Source: an uncultured Ruminococcus sp. (GTDB lineage Bacteria > Bacillota > Clostridia > Lachnospirales > Lachnospiraceae). Taken from it: a DNA stretch of 64,000 nucleotides. The translations under genes and the position numbers were made by a program. Below are positions 17,350-25,703 of the stretch, in pieces. The notes under the pieces are model-generated. The model saw nothing but the letters and a program-made list of their open reading frames with translations. It did no database searches and had not been told where the DNA came from. The stretch is from positions 71,527 through 135,526 of the forward strand of contig UQKK01000006.1 of NCBI GenBank assembly GCA_900541505.1. The letters run 5' to 3'. The first letter of the stretch is position 1. Each line of letters starts with the position of its first letter.

Positions 17350-19050
17350 TCAGTACATTTCTTCGAGGAGCAGTGCGAGGAATGGATTTTCCTCAAAGCT
17401 TTCCAGCAGAGAGTATGGGTCCATGGAATCCTCGTAATCGCTCATATCGTCGTAATCTGTTACATCGTAAAGCTCGCCGTCGTCTGGAATTTCAGGTGTG
17501 TAACCGCTGTTCCATTTGATATCCAGATTCAGGGTTGCCAGTTCTACATCGTTGGCAACGATGGAGTAGGACTGTGTGGAGCTGTCTTCGCTGTCCTCGG
17601 AAGTAATTTTCACCCCATATCCGTCCATATCCGTACCGGAACCGCCCTTCACTGTGAAGGTACCGTTTAAATAGCCCTCTTCGGCTGCCTTGGTATCATA
17701 ATCGCTGATTTCCAATTCGCCCATGACTTCATCGTAGCTTTCCAGAGTGAAGGTTCCGCTGGCGAGGTCGCCGTCCATGGTGCCGCTGCCGGAGAACTGC
17801 ATAGCGCCGCTGTACTCGTCATCCGGGTCTCCAAGGGTCAGGAGCAATCCAAAGTCATCCTTATCCCGCGCAAGCTGATAGTTGAAGACTTCCATATCTT
17901 CGCCGTCCTCGGAAAGGGTCAGAGTCCGTCCGATAATCTCCCCATCAGAATTGACCCACACCTTCATCTCTGCGGAACAGGATTCAAAGTAGGATTCCTC
18001 CCCCATGGCTTCAAGCTCATAGTCTAATTGTGCCAAAAATTCGTCATAAAAATCCTCACCGCTGTCGTAATCGCTGTAAGTATAGCCATCGGTCATAATC
18101 GCGACATCGCCGAACCAGACGATATATTCCTTCAGGTTTTCGTCATCTTTCATTGCCTCCATGAGACCGGTGAACAAATCCTGGAGCTGCTCCTCTTCCA
18201 TTGTGACGGTCAGAAGGACAGCATCCTGGTCTACACCCTCCACGGAGAGTTCGTCATCCTCGCGCTCCACATCCTCCACACTGTCCAGAGCTGTGTTGGT
18301 GTAAAGGGTGAGCATATCGGAGAAATTAGTCATATCCGGTATGTCTGATATCGCGGACAGAGTACCGGGGGACATCCCTGAGAGCTCATCGGAAGTCAAA
18401 TCCATCCAGAGACAGTCGGGGGATACTTCCGGTATCTGGATATACAGTTCGTCATTGTCCATATCTACCACAGCGTTGGCGCTCAAAATACGGTCCCCGT
18501 AAGAGTACAGACCGACTTCAGCGCCGGAGAGCTCGTCGCTCTGTCCGTATTCCATCTTGATTTCCAAATCATTTAATGCCTCAAACGCCTCACTGTCAGC
18601 GCCGGATAATCCCATCATGGAGACAGCGGCGCCTCCCAGGGAAACATTCATGGTAATCTCCGCGGAGTCGCTCTGACGTGCCCCTGCCTTCTCAATGGAA
18701 GCGGCAGCTTTTTCCACCGCTTTTTGCTCCACGGATTTATAGTAATCTGTGGGGTCGGTGAACTTGGATTTGAAAAGGTTCGACCGTGTCATGGCAAATG
18801 CCCCCACGGATACGATGACAACTGCCCCCGCTACAGCAACGGGGATGATGATTTTCTTTTTGCTCTTTTTCGGTCTGCGGGGAGCGGGACCTCCCTGCAT
18901 ATGCGAACGGTGATTGGCGCCTTGCTGTGCAGTCCCGTTCTGCTGTGCCTGCGCGCCGTTTCGCTGGGCGGAACTGCCGACTGCCTTACCGCAGCGCGGG
19001 CAGAATTTTGCTCCGTCTTTTATTTCTGTGCCACAATTTCTGCAAAACAT
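17350..19050 (-). CDS. Zinc-ribbon membrane-anchored protein of unknown function
   Basis: This 566-residue protein begins with a zinc ribbon (C3-x2-C6, C17-x2-C20) and a Gln/Gly-rich linker. A basic patch and one transmembrane helix (about 67-87) follow, then a large acidic extracytoplasmic region rich in Asp, Glu, Ser and Tyr. That layout, with a cytosolic zinc ribbon and an exported beta-rich domain, is frequent in Lachnospiraceae and has no settled function. The start has a GGAGGG ribosome binding site. It is transcribed away from the LysM gene, so 19051-19260 is a shared, A+T-rich promoter region. Confidence 0.75.
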   Translation of the reverse strand: MFCRNCGTEIKDGAKFCPRCGKAVGSSAQRNGAQAQQNGTAQQGANHRSHMQGGPAPRRPKKSKKKIIIPVAVAGAVVIVSVGAFAMTRSNLFKSKFTDPTDYYKSVEQKAVEKAAASIEKAGARQSDSAEITMNVSLGGAAVSMMGLSGADSEAFEALNDLEIKMEYGQSDELSGAEVGLYSYGDRILSANAVVDMDNDELYIQIPEVSPDCLWMDLTSDELSGMSPGTLSAISDIPDMTNFSDMLTLYTNTALDSVEDVEREDDELSVEGVDQDAVLLTVTMEEEQLQDLFTGLMEAMKDDENLKEYIVWFGDVAIMTDGYTYSDYDSGEDFYDEFLAQLDYELEAMGEESYFESCSAEMKVWVNSDGEIIGRTLTLSEDGEDMEVFNYQLARDKDDFGLLLTLGDPDDEYSGAMQFSGSGTMDGDLASGTFTLESYDEVMGELEISDYDTKAAEEGYLNGTFTVKGGSGTDMDGYGVKITSEDSEDSSTQSYSIVANDVELATLNLDIKWNSGYTPEIPDDGELYDVTDYDDMSDYEDSMDPYSLLESFEENPFLALLLEEMY

Positions 19051-19260
19051 CTTTTTCCCTCCTCATAGTTTCACTTTTTTAAACCGCATGATACTGCATA
19101 TTTATGCGGAAATAAAGACTTTTATCTATTATATAATAAAAAAAATACGGAGACAAGAAAGAAGGAGACTTATTTTGTCGAACTTATCTGACAGCAACTG
19201 CTAAAATCAACCTCTTTTTGTGTGCTATGCTAAGAAAAAATTTAAGCAGAGGTGAGTATA

Positions 19261-20484
19261 ATGGAGAGACAGATTCCAAAGAATGTGCGTCAGATTGGGA
19301 ATGTCAGCGACAGTCCGAAGATTTATGTGGAGGATTATGTAGATACATTTTTTACGCAGTTATGCGACAAGGCGGGGGACGAGCCTATCGGCGCGTTTCT
19401 CATAGGCGATATCCAGAAGACGGAAGAGGAGGAATATGTATACATATACGGCGCAGTGCGTATGCACGATTTAAAGACATCTGGTAAAGATTATGTGATT
19501 GACGAGGAGACATGGAAACGGGCGTATGAGGACTGCAAGCAGTATTTTGAGGACGGGGAGATGCTGGGCTGGTTTGTAGCACAGGCGGGCGTTCCCCTGA
19601 CGCCGGAACACAGCACCATCAAGCTGCATAAAAAGTCCTTTCCCAAGAAGAATACCGTCTTTATCATGAAAGACCCGGTGGAGAAAGAGGAAGTCTATTT
19701 TGTACATAAATTGAATGACTTGATGGAAATAGGCGGACATTATACGTATTACGAGAAAAACCCGTGCATGCAGAATTATATGATTTCTGCAAGAAAGAAA
19801 AATGGGGTGTGTGCCTCGGAAACTTTTGAAGATAGAGCTGCAAAGGACTTTCGTAGTCTGGTTAGAAGCAGGGAAGAAAGACAGCAGCAGAAAAAGACAA
19901 ATCGTTTGATTTACGCATTCAGTGCCTGCCTGGTGCTGGTGGTCATTGTCATGGGGGTGACGATGGTCAATAATTTCGATAAAATGAAATCAGTACAGAC
20001 GACCCTCAACAGCCTGGCAGATTCTTCTTCCGATTCAAATGAGGTGGAAGCGCAGGAGACCAGCGGCAGCGTGACTGCGGTCACGGGGGAGGAAGCGCAG
20101 GCGGCAGGCGGAGAGGATTCCGATACAAAAGGTGGACAGGCTGCCGGTGATGAACAGGACGGACAAACCGACAGTACAGACGGACAGAGCGCGGATGACG
20201 GCAGCGCAGACGGACAGAGCGCAGACAGCAGTGCAAACGGGACAAGCACAGGAGAGGATGGACAGGCTGTCAGCGCAAAATCCGAGGCTTCAGGCGGACA
20301 GCTGGACATTGCGGACGGTGAGAACGGGAGCGATGGAGTCTATGTGGTGGAGGAAGGCGACACGCTGGCAATCATCAGCAAAAAGATGTACGGCGATGTT
20401 TCACATGTGGAGGCAATTTGCAAAATGAATGGCATCGATGACGGAAATCTTATCTATGTGGGACAAAAATTGCTATTGCCTTAA
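19261..20484 (+). CDS. LysM-domain membrane protein with cytosolic MPN/JAB-like region
   Basis: This 407-residue protein has an N-terminal globular region of about 200 residues. It includes PIGAFLIGDIQ, GAVRMHD and GEMLGWFVAQAG followed by a TPEH segment, which resembles an MPN/JAB fold; a full JAMM zinc motif is not evident. A basic stretch and one transmembrane helix follow (about 216-238), then a 120-residue linker rich in Ser, Asp, Gly and Gln, and a C-terminal LysM domain (about 360-407, VVEEGDTLAIISKKMYG). It therefore probably spans the membrane and binds peptidoglycan outside. The start at 19261 is used because the ribosome binding site GAGGTG covers the alternative GTG at 19252. Confidence 0.75.
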   Translation: MERQIPKNVRQIGNVSDSPKIYVEDYVDTFFTQLCDKAGDEPIGAFLIGDIQKTEEEEYVYIYGAVRMHDLKTSGKDYVIDEETWKRAYEDCKQYFEDGEMLGWFVAQAGVPLTPEHSTIKLHKKSFPKKNTVFIMKDPVEKEEVYFVHKLNDLMEIGGHYTYYEKNPCMQNYMISARKKNGVCASETFEDRAAKDFRSLVRSREERQQQKKTNRLIYAFSACLVLVVIVMGVTMVNNFDKMKSVQTTLNSLADSSSDSNEVEAQETSGSVTAVTGEEAQAAGGEDSDTKGGQAAGDEQDGQTDSTDGQSADDGSADGQSADSSANGTSTGEDGQAVSAKSEASGGQLDIADGENGSDGVYVVEEGDTLAIISKKMYGDVSHVEAICKMNGIDDGNLIYVGQKLLLP

Positions 20485-20498
20485 AATAATGGTATAAT
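20470..20498 (+). promoter_or_regulatory. Sigma-A-type promoter before the DUF5711 gene
   Basis: TTGCTA, 17 bp, TATAAT. The -35 overlaps the 3' end of the LysM gene. Transcription would start about 110 bp before the DUF5711 gene. Confidence 0.65.
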
Positions 20499-20617
20499 GG
20501 CGGCGTAAGATGTGAAACCCGCTGCAAAGGATGTCAGGCAGAGAGCGGACACCGCCCGAAAACAGGGCGCGGGAGGATAGACATAAACAGGAAAGACAGA
20601 CAATCAAGGGGAGTTCT

Positions 20618-21811
20618 ATGACGCAAAAGAAAAAGCCGTATCTTAAACTGGCGAATCCTCCGGAGCCGGAGGAGATAAAAAAGAAGGCGAGGAAGCGACG
20701 CCTGGAGAAGTTAAGGAAAATCGTGGTGGTAATCGGGCTGCTGGTACTCGCTGCGGTGGGAACTTATCTGCTTCTTAAAAATAAGAGTTACGGGACAGCG
20801 CGGACAGCGGCTGAATATACACAGGAAACTTCAGACAGCAACCATTACGCGGGATTTTCCAAAGGAATCATCCGCTATAACAAAGACGGAGTCGTCTATT
20901 TGAATTATAAGAATGAAGAGCAATGGATTCAGCCTGCCCAGGTGCAGAACCCGTCTATAGAAATGAGCGAAGATGCGTTTGCCGTGGCGGATATCGGCGG
21001 CAATACCATCCTTGTATTTACAGACCAGGGACTAAAAGGCGAGATTCAGACCAATCTGCCAATCGAGCAGATTACGGTATCGAACCAGGGAATTGTGGGA
21101 GCACTCTTAAAAAATGAAAATACACCCATGATTATGGCATATGACGCTACCGGAAATATTCTTGTAGAGCATCAGGTGACTGCCGGAAACAGCGGATATC
21201 CCACCGCCCTGGAAATTTCCGGTGACGGGACGCTGCTGGCAGTATCCTACTTGTCGGTGAGCGGGACGGGCTTGAAGTCCAGTGTCGTTTATTATAATTT
21301 CTCGGAGACGGGAAAGAGCAAGGTCGATAACGAGGTCAGCAGAGAGGAATATGCAGATTCGGTGGTGGCGGATATTTTCTTCATGGGAGGAGAACGGTCT
21401 GTGGCTGTGGGGGATCATTCCTTTGTCCTCTACGAAGGCAGCGATGTCCCGAAGAAATTAAAAGAAGTGGAGATAAACCAGGAGATAAAGAGCGTATTCC
21501 ACACGGATAAATATATTGGCTTTGTGCTGCTCAACAACGAAAAATCCGGCTATGAAGTGCGGCTCTATGACCGGTCGGGAAAGCAGACCATGAACCGGGC
21601 AATCAGCGGGGAGTACAGCAATGTCAGTATGGAGGATGATGAAATTATTCTCTTTGAAGGTTCGGGATGCTGTATCCTGACAGACACGGGAATCCTGAAA
21701 TTCCAGGGCGATTTAAAGACAGAGGCGCTGGAGATTACCCGCGCGAGGGGACTGAACAGATACTATGTGATGAGCGCGAACGGACTGCGCGTAATTTACC
21801 TTACAAAATAG
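20618..21811 (+). CDS. DUF5711 family membrane-anchored beta-propeller-like protein
   Basis: This 397-residue protein has a basic N-terminus, one transmembrane helix (about 38-57) and a roughly 330-residue exported region. The region has repeated beta-rich units such as DGVVYLNYKNEE, GNTILVFTDQG and YEVRLYDRSGK, which suggest a propeller. It matches the DUF5711 family of Lachnospiraceae; function unknown. The start at 20618 has an AAGGGGA ribosome binding site; an upstream in-frame start at 20531 does not. The next gene (CvpA) starts 8 bp after its stop, so the two are co-transcribed. Confidence 0.8.
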   Translation: MTQKKKPYLKLANPPEPEEIKKKARKRRLEKLRKIVVVIGLLVLAAVGTYLLLKNKSYGTARTAAEYTQETSDSNHYAGFSKGIIRYNKDGVVYLNYKNEEQWIQPAQVQNPSIEMSEDAFAVADIGGNTILVFTDQGLKGEIQTNLPIEQITVSNQGIVGALLKNENTPMIMAYDATGNILVEHQVTAGNSGYPTALEISGDGTLLAVSYLSVSGTGLKSSVVYYNFSETGKSKVDNEVSREEYADSVVADIFFMGGERSVAVGDHSFVLYEGSDVPKKLKEVEINQEIKSVFHTDKYIGFVLLNNEKSGYEVRLYDRSGKQTMNRAISGEYSNVSMEDDEIILFEGSGCCILTDTGILKFQGDLKTEALEITRARGLNRYYVMSANGLRVIYLTK

Positions 21812-21819
21812 GAGAAGAT

Positions 21820-22638
21820 ATGGATAATTGGCTGTTAATCATTGTAGGCGTTATATTTCTGGTAAGTATGGTAGTGGGAGGAATCCGTGGATTTTTCAAA
21901 ATCGGACTGTCCCTTTTGTCCACTGCCCTGACAATCGTACTTGTTTTATTTCTTTCACCGTTTGTGGCGGACGCGCTGCAGAACCATACCCCGGTGAATG
22001 ATGTCATCGAGAAAAAAGTAGTGGAGGCGTTCATGCCGGAGATTTCCACAGAGGAATTGGGCAGTATGGATTTGAGCGGCACAGCTCTGGGAGAACTGAG
22101 CCCGGACGAGATTGCATCGCTCAATGAGGCGGATTGGGACATGCTGGGAATCACGCCGCAGGACATATTGAGTGTGATGGGTGAGATACCAAAGGATGTG
22201 CAGATAAAGGAAATCGAGAGCGCACCCCTCCCGACATTTCTGAAAAACGCGTTGATGGAGAACAACAACGCGACCATCTATGACGAGCTGGGAGTCCAGA
22301 CATTCCCGGAATATGTCGCATCTTATATTGCGAGACTGGCAATACGGGTCATTTCATTTTTGGTGACCTTCCTTTTGGCTATCATCATCGTGAAGGCGCT
22401 GATGGTTGCTGTAAATATCATCGGAGAACTCCCGGTGATTGGATTCTTCAATCATTTGGGAGGCGCTGTGCTGGGAATTTTTATCGCCCTTGTCATTGTA
22501 TGGCTGGGCTTTTTGGTCGTGACTGTCTGCTATTCCACCAAAGCGGGGACGGCGTGCTTTGACATGATTGAGAAGAGCCAGATACTGACTTTACTGTATG
22601 AGAAGAATCCGCTGCTGTATAAACTGATGTCGTTTTAG
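21820..22638 (+). CDS. cvpA: CvpA family membrane protein
   Basis: This 272-residue protein has two N-terminal transmembrane helices, a soluble acidic loop of about 110 residues, and two to three C-terminal helices. The opening pattern (IIVGVIFLVSMVVGGIRGFFK) is the CvpA signature. CvpA proteins are linked to colicin V production in Escherichia coli and to envelope homeostasis elsewhere; the loop here is longer than in the E. coli protein. It is co-transcribed with the DUF5711 gene (8-bp gap, ribosome binding site GGAGAAG). Confidence 0.85.
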   Translation: MDNWLLIIVGVIFLVSMVVGGIRGFFKIGLSLLSTALTIVLVLFLSPFVADALQNHTPVNDVIEKKVVEAFMPEISTEELGSMDLSGTALGELSPDEIASLNEADWDMLGITPQDILSVMGEIPKDVQIKEIESAPLPTFLKNALMENNNATIYDELGVQTFPEYVASYIARLAIRVISFLVTFLLAIIIVKALMVAVNIIGELPVIGFFNHLGGAVLGIFIALVIVWLGFLVVTVCYSTKAGTACFDMIEKSQILTLLYEKNPLLYKLMSF

Positions 22639-22673
22639 AGATTTAGGTATATCATGGAACAAATGGCATATAC

Positions 22674-22702
22674 TTGACTGTGCCGGGACTCTATGCTATA
22701 GT
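22674..22702 (+). promoter_or_regulatory. Strong promoter for a small antisense RNA
   Basis: TTGACT, 17 bp, TATAGT. No protein gene follows; a terminator lies about 40 bp beyond the expected start. It is therefore read as the promoter of the small RNA at 22709-22781. Confidence 0.75.
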
Positions 22703-22708
22703 ACAGAT

Positions 22709-22781
22709 AGGCAAAATGTTATGAGTAGTCCGTAAGGGCAACAAAATAGCCACGAGTTCGCACCTCGTGGCTATTTCTATT
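22709..22781 (+). ncRNA. Candidate antitoxin RNA of an Fst/par-like type I locus
   Basis: A predicted transcript of about 70 nt runs from the promoter at 22674-22702 to the terminator at 22744-22776. Its 5' part (22713-22742) is a close copy of 22889-22918, the antisense of the start region of the small toxin gene on the opposite strand. The RNA can therefore pair with the toxin messenger near its ribosome binding site. This copies the par/fst design, with convergent RNAs, direct repeats and a shared terminator. Confidence 0.6.
22744..22776. terminator. Bidirectional terminator shared by toxin and antitoxin RNAs
   Basis: AAATAGCCACGAG pairs perfectly with CTCGTGGCTATTT around a 7-base loop. 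T-rich sequence follows on both strands, so it can stop the small RNA from the left and the toxin messenger from the right. Confidence 0.85.
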
Positions 22782-22823
22782 CCGTTTTGGCAAAGGCGGC
22801 TTAAACCTTAGGCTGGTTGCCGG

Positions 22824-22910
22824 TTATTCATCTCTGTCCAGCCATTTACAGATGAGGTGGCAAACGACACCTGCCATAACAGAGAGAAAAAATGTTATAA
22901 GTATTTCCGT
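22824..22910 (-). CDS. Candidate Fst-like type I toxin peptide
   Basis: Read leftward, a 28-residue frame gives a hydrophobic stretch (ILITFFLSVMAGVVCHLI) ending in CKWLDRDE. This is the shape of Fst/PepA1-type membrane toxins: one helix with a Gly, then a W-L-basic/acidic tail. A GGAAGGGAGGG ribosome binding site lies 7 bases before the frame, and a promoter (TACAAT at 22957-22962) lies upstream. The codon in the start position is ACG, not ATG; the only ATG in frame (22877) would leave 17 residues. It may start at ACG, or the gene may be a silenced relic. It is too short for ordinary gene calling. Confidence 0.5.
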   Translation of the reverse strand, partial: TEILITFFLSVMAGVVCHLICKWLDRDE

Positions 22911-22956
22911 AAGTCAACCCTCCCTTCCGTGCCGGTCTGGGGGTGGCAACATAATC

Positions 22957-22985
22957 ATTGTAACAGATGAGGCAAAAATCAACAA
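22957..22985 (-). promoter_or_regulatory. Putative promoter of the Fst-like toxin
   Basis: On the minus strand TTGTTG, 17 bp, TACAAT (-10 at 22962-22957). The -35 is weak. Transcription would begin near 22950, about 40 nt before the toxin frame. Confidence 0.45.
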
Positions 22986-23022
22986 TCGAAACCATGTATT
23001 TTGCAGATTTCAAAATACAGTA

Positions 23023-23052
23023 TTGACAAACCTCCATAGAGTATGGTATTCT
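23023..23052 (+). promoter_or_regulatory. Promoter of the tRNA-Ala gene
   Basis: Perfect -35 TTGACA, 18 bp, TATTCT, 24 bp before the tRNA. A hairpin (GTATTTTG/CAAAATAC, 22996-23018) lies directly upstream, between this promoter and the leftward toxin promoter. Confidence 0.7.
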
Positions 23053-23076
23053 ATCAAAGTTGTAAAAAGCATTTAT

Positions 23077-23149
23077 GGGGGATTAGCTCAGTTGGGAGAG
23101 CGCCTGCCTTGCAAGCAGGAGGTCACGAGTTCGACTCTCGTATTCTCCA
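23077..23149 (+). tRNA. tRNA-Ala (anticodon TGC)
   Basis: The 73-nt sequence folds as a standard cloverleaf: acceptor GGGGGAT with ATTCTCC (two G-T pairs), D-arm with AGCTCAGTTGGGAGAGC, anticodon stem CCTGC/GCAGG around the loop CTTGCAA, T-arm GAGTTCGACTC. The anticodon is TGC (alanine). CCA is not encoded. Confidence 0.95.
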
Positions 23150-23160
23150 CTGATAAAGAA

Positions 23161-23196
23161 AAATCCGAGCTCAGAGATGAGTTCGGATTTTTTATT
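23161..23196 (+). terminator. Rho-independent terminator after tRNA-Ala
   Basis: AAATCCGAGCTCA pairs with TGAGTTCGGATTT and TTTTATT follows, 12 bp past the tRNA. Confidence 0.9.
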
Positions 23197-23301
23197 GCGC
23201 AGGAAACTCTGTTTCCTGCGCAATAAAACCTTCCGAGCTGGACTGCAGCCATTTATGGCGGAAAATTACATAATCACGAAAATGTGTAAAATAATGGCTG
23301 G

Positions 23302-23354
23302 AAAAATCTTGAATACGTGATAATATATAGGTATAAAAATCTTGAAAACGTGAT
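23302..23354 (+). repeat. Two direct repeats before the DUF4143 ATPase gene
   Basis: AAAAATCTTGAATACGTGAT (23302-23321) and its copy with one change (23335-23354) lie 33 bp apart, about three helical turns. This spacing suits binding of one regulator to one face of the DNA, possibly autoregulation. Confidence 0.55.
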
Positions 23355-23382
23355 TTGGGCACGGGAAAAGAGGTTTGTATCT

Positions 23383-24735
23383 ATGCGAAGAAAAATATAT
23401 GATGCATTGCTGAAATGGAAAAGGGAAAGTGCCGGAGAGACAGCGCTGTTGATTGACGGAGCGCGGCGTGTAGGCAAGAGTTATATTGCGCAGAAGTTTG
23501 CTGAAAAGGAATATAAAAGTTATATACTTATTGACTTCAATAATACAGGAAATGAAGTGCGCCAGTTATTTGAGAATTATCTGAATGATTTGGACAGCTT
23601 TTTTATGTATTTGTCCGCATATTATAATGTAAAACTTGAGGAACATGAGTCACTAATTATTTTTGATGAAGTGCAGCTTTTTCCACGTGCACGGGCAGCG
23701 GTTAAATATCTTGTGGCGGATGGAAGATATGATTATCTGGAGACGGGGTCTCTGATTTCTATAAAGAGAAATGTCAGGGATATTGTTATCCCATCTGAAG
23801 AACGTCACATTAAAATGTATCCGATGGATTTTGAAGAGTTTCTGTGGGCGTTGGGAAATGAGGCATTACTGCCGTTGGCAGAGCAGTGCTTTCAGAAACA
23901 AAAACCGTTGGACCAGGCATTACACAGAAAGGCGATGAATTTCTTCCGGCAGTATATGATAGTCGGAGGGATGCCGCAGGCAGTGAAGGAGTACGTGAAA
24001 TCAAGAGATTTTGACAGGGTAGACAGGGTGAAAAGAGATATTCTAACACTTTACAGGGCGGATGTGGCAAAATATGCTGCCGGGTATGAGAGAAAGGTGG
24101 AAGGGATTTTTGATGAGATTCCCGCACAGCTCCAGAAACACAAGAAGAAATTTCAGCTTTCGTCACTGCAGAAAGAAGCGAGGTTCCGTGAATATGAGGA
24201 CGCCTTTACCTGGCTGGATGACGCAATGATTATTAATATCTGTTATAATTCTGCGGAACCGTGTATCGGGTTGAGAATGAATATGGACAGGCTGACAATG
24301 AAATGCTATATGGCAGATACCGGGCTGCTAATCAGTCATGCGTTTGACGAAAACGGAATTGTCACAGAAGAGATTTATAAGAAGCTTCTCTTTGATAAAT
24401 TGGAAGTAAATAAAGGGATGCTGCTGGAAAATATCGTAGCACAGATGCTGACGGCAGCGGGACATAAGCTGTATTTTTATTCCAATCCATCCAGAAATGA
24501 CAGCAGCATGCGCATGGAGATTGACTTTCTCACGGCAAAAACGAAAATCAGCAGCAGGCATAATATCTCGCCGATAGAGGTTAAGTCGGGAAAAAATTAT
24601 ACGCTGACGTCCCTCAGAAAATTCCGCGCCAAATACCGCGAACAGCTTCACACGGCATATGTCATCCATACCGGAGACTTAAAAGTCGAGGAGGACATCG
24701 TTTTTCTGCCTGTGTATATGACTATGTTTCTGTGA
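23383..24735 (+). CDS. AAA ATPase with DUF4143 domain
   Basis: This 450-residue protein has Walker A GARRVGKS (near residue 26), Walker B LIIFDEVQLF and a sensor-like LETGSLISIKR. A winged region and the DUF4143 domain (AFTWLDDAMIINICYN, MADTGLL) follow. Its C-terminus contains a restriction-endonuclease-like core, MEIDFLTA followed by IEVKSGK. These ATPases are widespread in anaerobes, vary between strains, and have no agreed function. The start at 23383 follows an AAAGAGG ribosome binding site; an in-frame ATG at 23317 would lie inside the direct repeats. The local sequence is more A+T-rich than the flanking housekeeping genes, which fits acquisition. Confidence 0.85.
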   Translation: MRRKIYDALLKWKRESAGETALLIDGARRVGKSYIAQKFAEKEYKSYILIDFNNTGNEVRQLFENYLNDLDSFFMYLSAYYNVKLEEHESLIIFDEVQLFPRARAAVKYLVADGRYDYLETGSLISIKRNVRDIVIPSEERHIKMYPMDFEEFLWALGNEALLPLAEQCFQKQKPLDQALHRKAMNFFRQYMIVGGMPQAVKEYVKSRDFDRVDRVKRDILTLYRADVAKYAAGYERKVEGIFDEIPAQLQKHKKKFQLSSLQKEARFREYEDAFTWLDDAMIINICYNSAEPCIGLRMNMDRLTMKCYMADTGLLISHAFDENGIVTEEIYKKLLFDKLEVNKGMLLENIVAQMLTAAGHKLYFYSNPSRNDSSMRMEIDFLTAKTKISSRHNISPIEVKSGKNYTLTSLRKFRAKYREQLHTAYVIHTGDLKVEEDIVFLPVYMTMFL

Positions 24736-25052
24736 GTTCAAAATCGGTGCGGCAAGAAAAGTTGCAGACAGAACATAAAAATCCATAGTATTTTCCACAT
24801 AAAAATATAAAATTGCACGGAATAGAATTATTGAAACATACGGAATCAAATTGCAAAATCACACGGAATATATTATTTTTATTTAGTAGGAAGATAAAAT
24901 GGACAGGTGGAATGAAAAATGGCGAACAGAGAGTGCTTAGCTCGAATGATAGCCAGTACACCAGTTTAGGTAGCGGGAAATTGTTATCATGCAGGAGCTG
25001 AAAAGCAACACGGTAACCGTATATTTGTTTTGTGAAATAAGAGGTAAAATCT
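24736..25052. other. A+T-rich spacer without a clear gene
   Basis: No convincing gene is seen. It holds a possible promoter (TTGCAA near 24851, 17 bp, TATTTT) before a 13-residue frame at 24899-24940 that is probably meaningless, and a short palindrome ACGGTAACCGT near 25010 just before the next gene. Confidence 0.4.
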
Positions 25053-25703
25053 ATGCCAAAAGACAGTAAAAAATTAGAGAACTACGATGAAAGTGGGTTT
25101 GAATTTTCCAAAGAGCTGTTAGATGATATGGCTACAGCGGCAATCAATTTTGACCGACTGCAAAAACATCCCGTCCATGGATATATTATTTTTGAATATC
25201 TGTTATGTGAAGAAGAGCAGAGCGTCACCCCGTATACCAGTCATCCGAACAGGTACTGGCACAAGAATAAGAGAAAATTTCTGGCATTGTGGCGGGTAAG
25301 AAATGACCTCCATGCAAAGTTATATCTTGTCAATTATGCGAAAAAAGGGACGAAACATGAGGATGAAGTACTTCTGATAGAGGTGCAGGATATGGACGAA
25401 TGCGGCATCACAAGGCAGACATTGACAGAATATACGAGGGAAGGCTTTCGCGAGTGGTTCCGGGAAATGAACGGGGAAAGTCTGGGAGGTGAAGAGGAGC
25501 TTTACATAGAGATTTATAGGCAGAAAACACTAGATGAACTGGGGCGGATTTGCTTTCCAAGAGGAAAGCATGAAGGAGAGACTATCGCGGCGGTTTATAC
25601 GTATGACAGAAGATATCTGGAATATCACAAAGATACGCGGTATCCCTATTCAAAAGCGGTGAAGGTTTATTTGGAGAAACGGGAAGGTACTTATGGGGAT
25701 TAG
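25053..25703 (+). CDS. Hypothetical protein
   Basis: This 216-residue soluble protein is not recognised. Visible features are an acidic/basic mixed N-terminus, an aromatic stretch HPVHGYIIFEYLLCEEEQ, and RYWHKNKRKFLALWRVRNDLHAKLYLVNYA followed by EDEVLLIEVQDMDE. The alternation of strands and the E-x-Q/D pattern are loosely like a nuclease fold, but no complete motif is present. It has a good AAGAGG ribosome binding site. It lies downstream of the DUF4143 ATPase with a 317-bp gap, in the same A+T-rich accessory stretch; the two may have arrived together. Confidence 0.6.
   Translation: MPKDSKKLENYDESGFEFSKELLDDMATAAINFDRLQKHPVHGYIIFEYLLCEEEQSVTPYTSHPNRYWHKNKRKFLALWRVRNDLHAKLYLVNYAKKGTKHEDEVLLIEVQDMDECGITRQTLTEYTREGFREWFREMNGESLGGEEELYIEIYRQKTLDELGRICFPRGKHEGETIAAVYTYDRRYLEYHKDTRYPYSKAVKVYLEKREGTYGD

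Noticed and set aside
22852..23226. 124-codon plus-strand open frame across the tRNA-Ala gene
   Set aside because: It runs through a tRNA and its terminator and overlaps the toxin locus; it cannot be a real gene.
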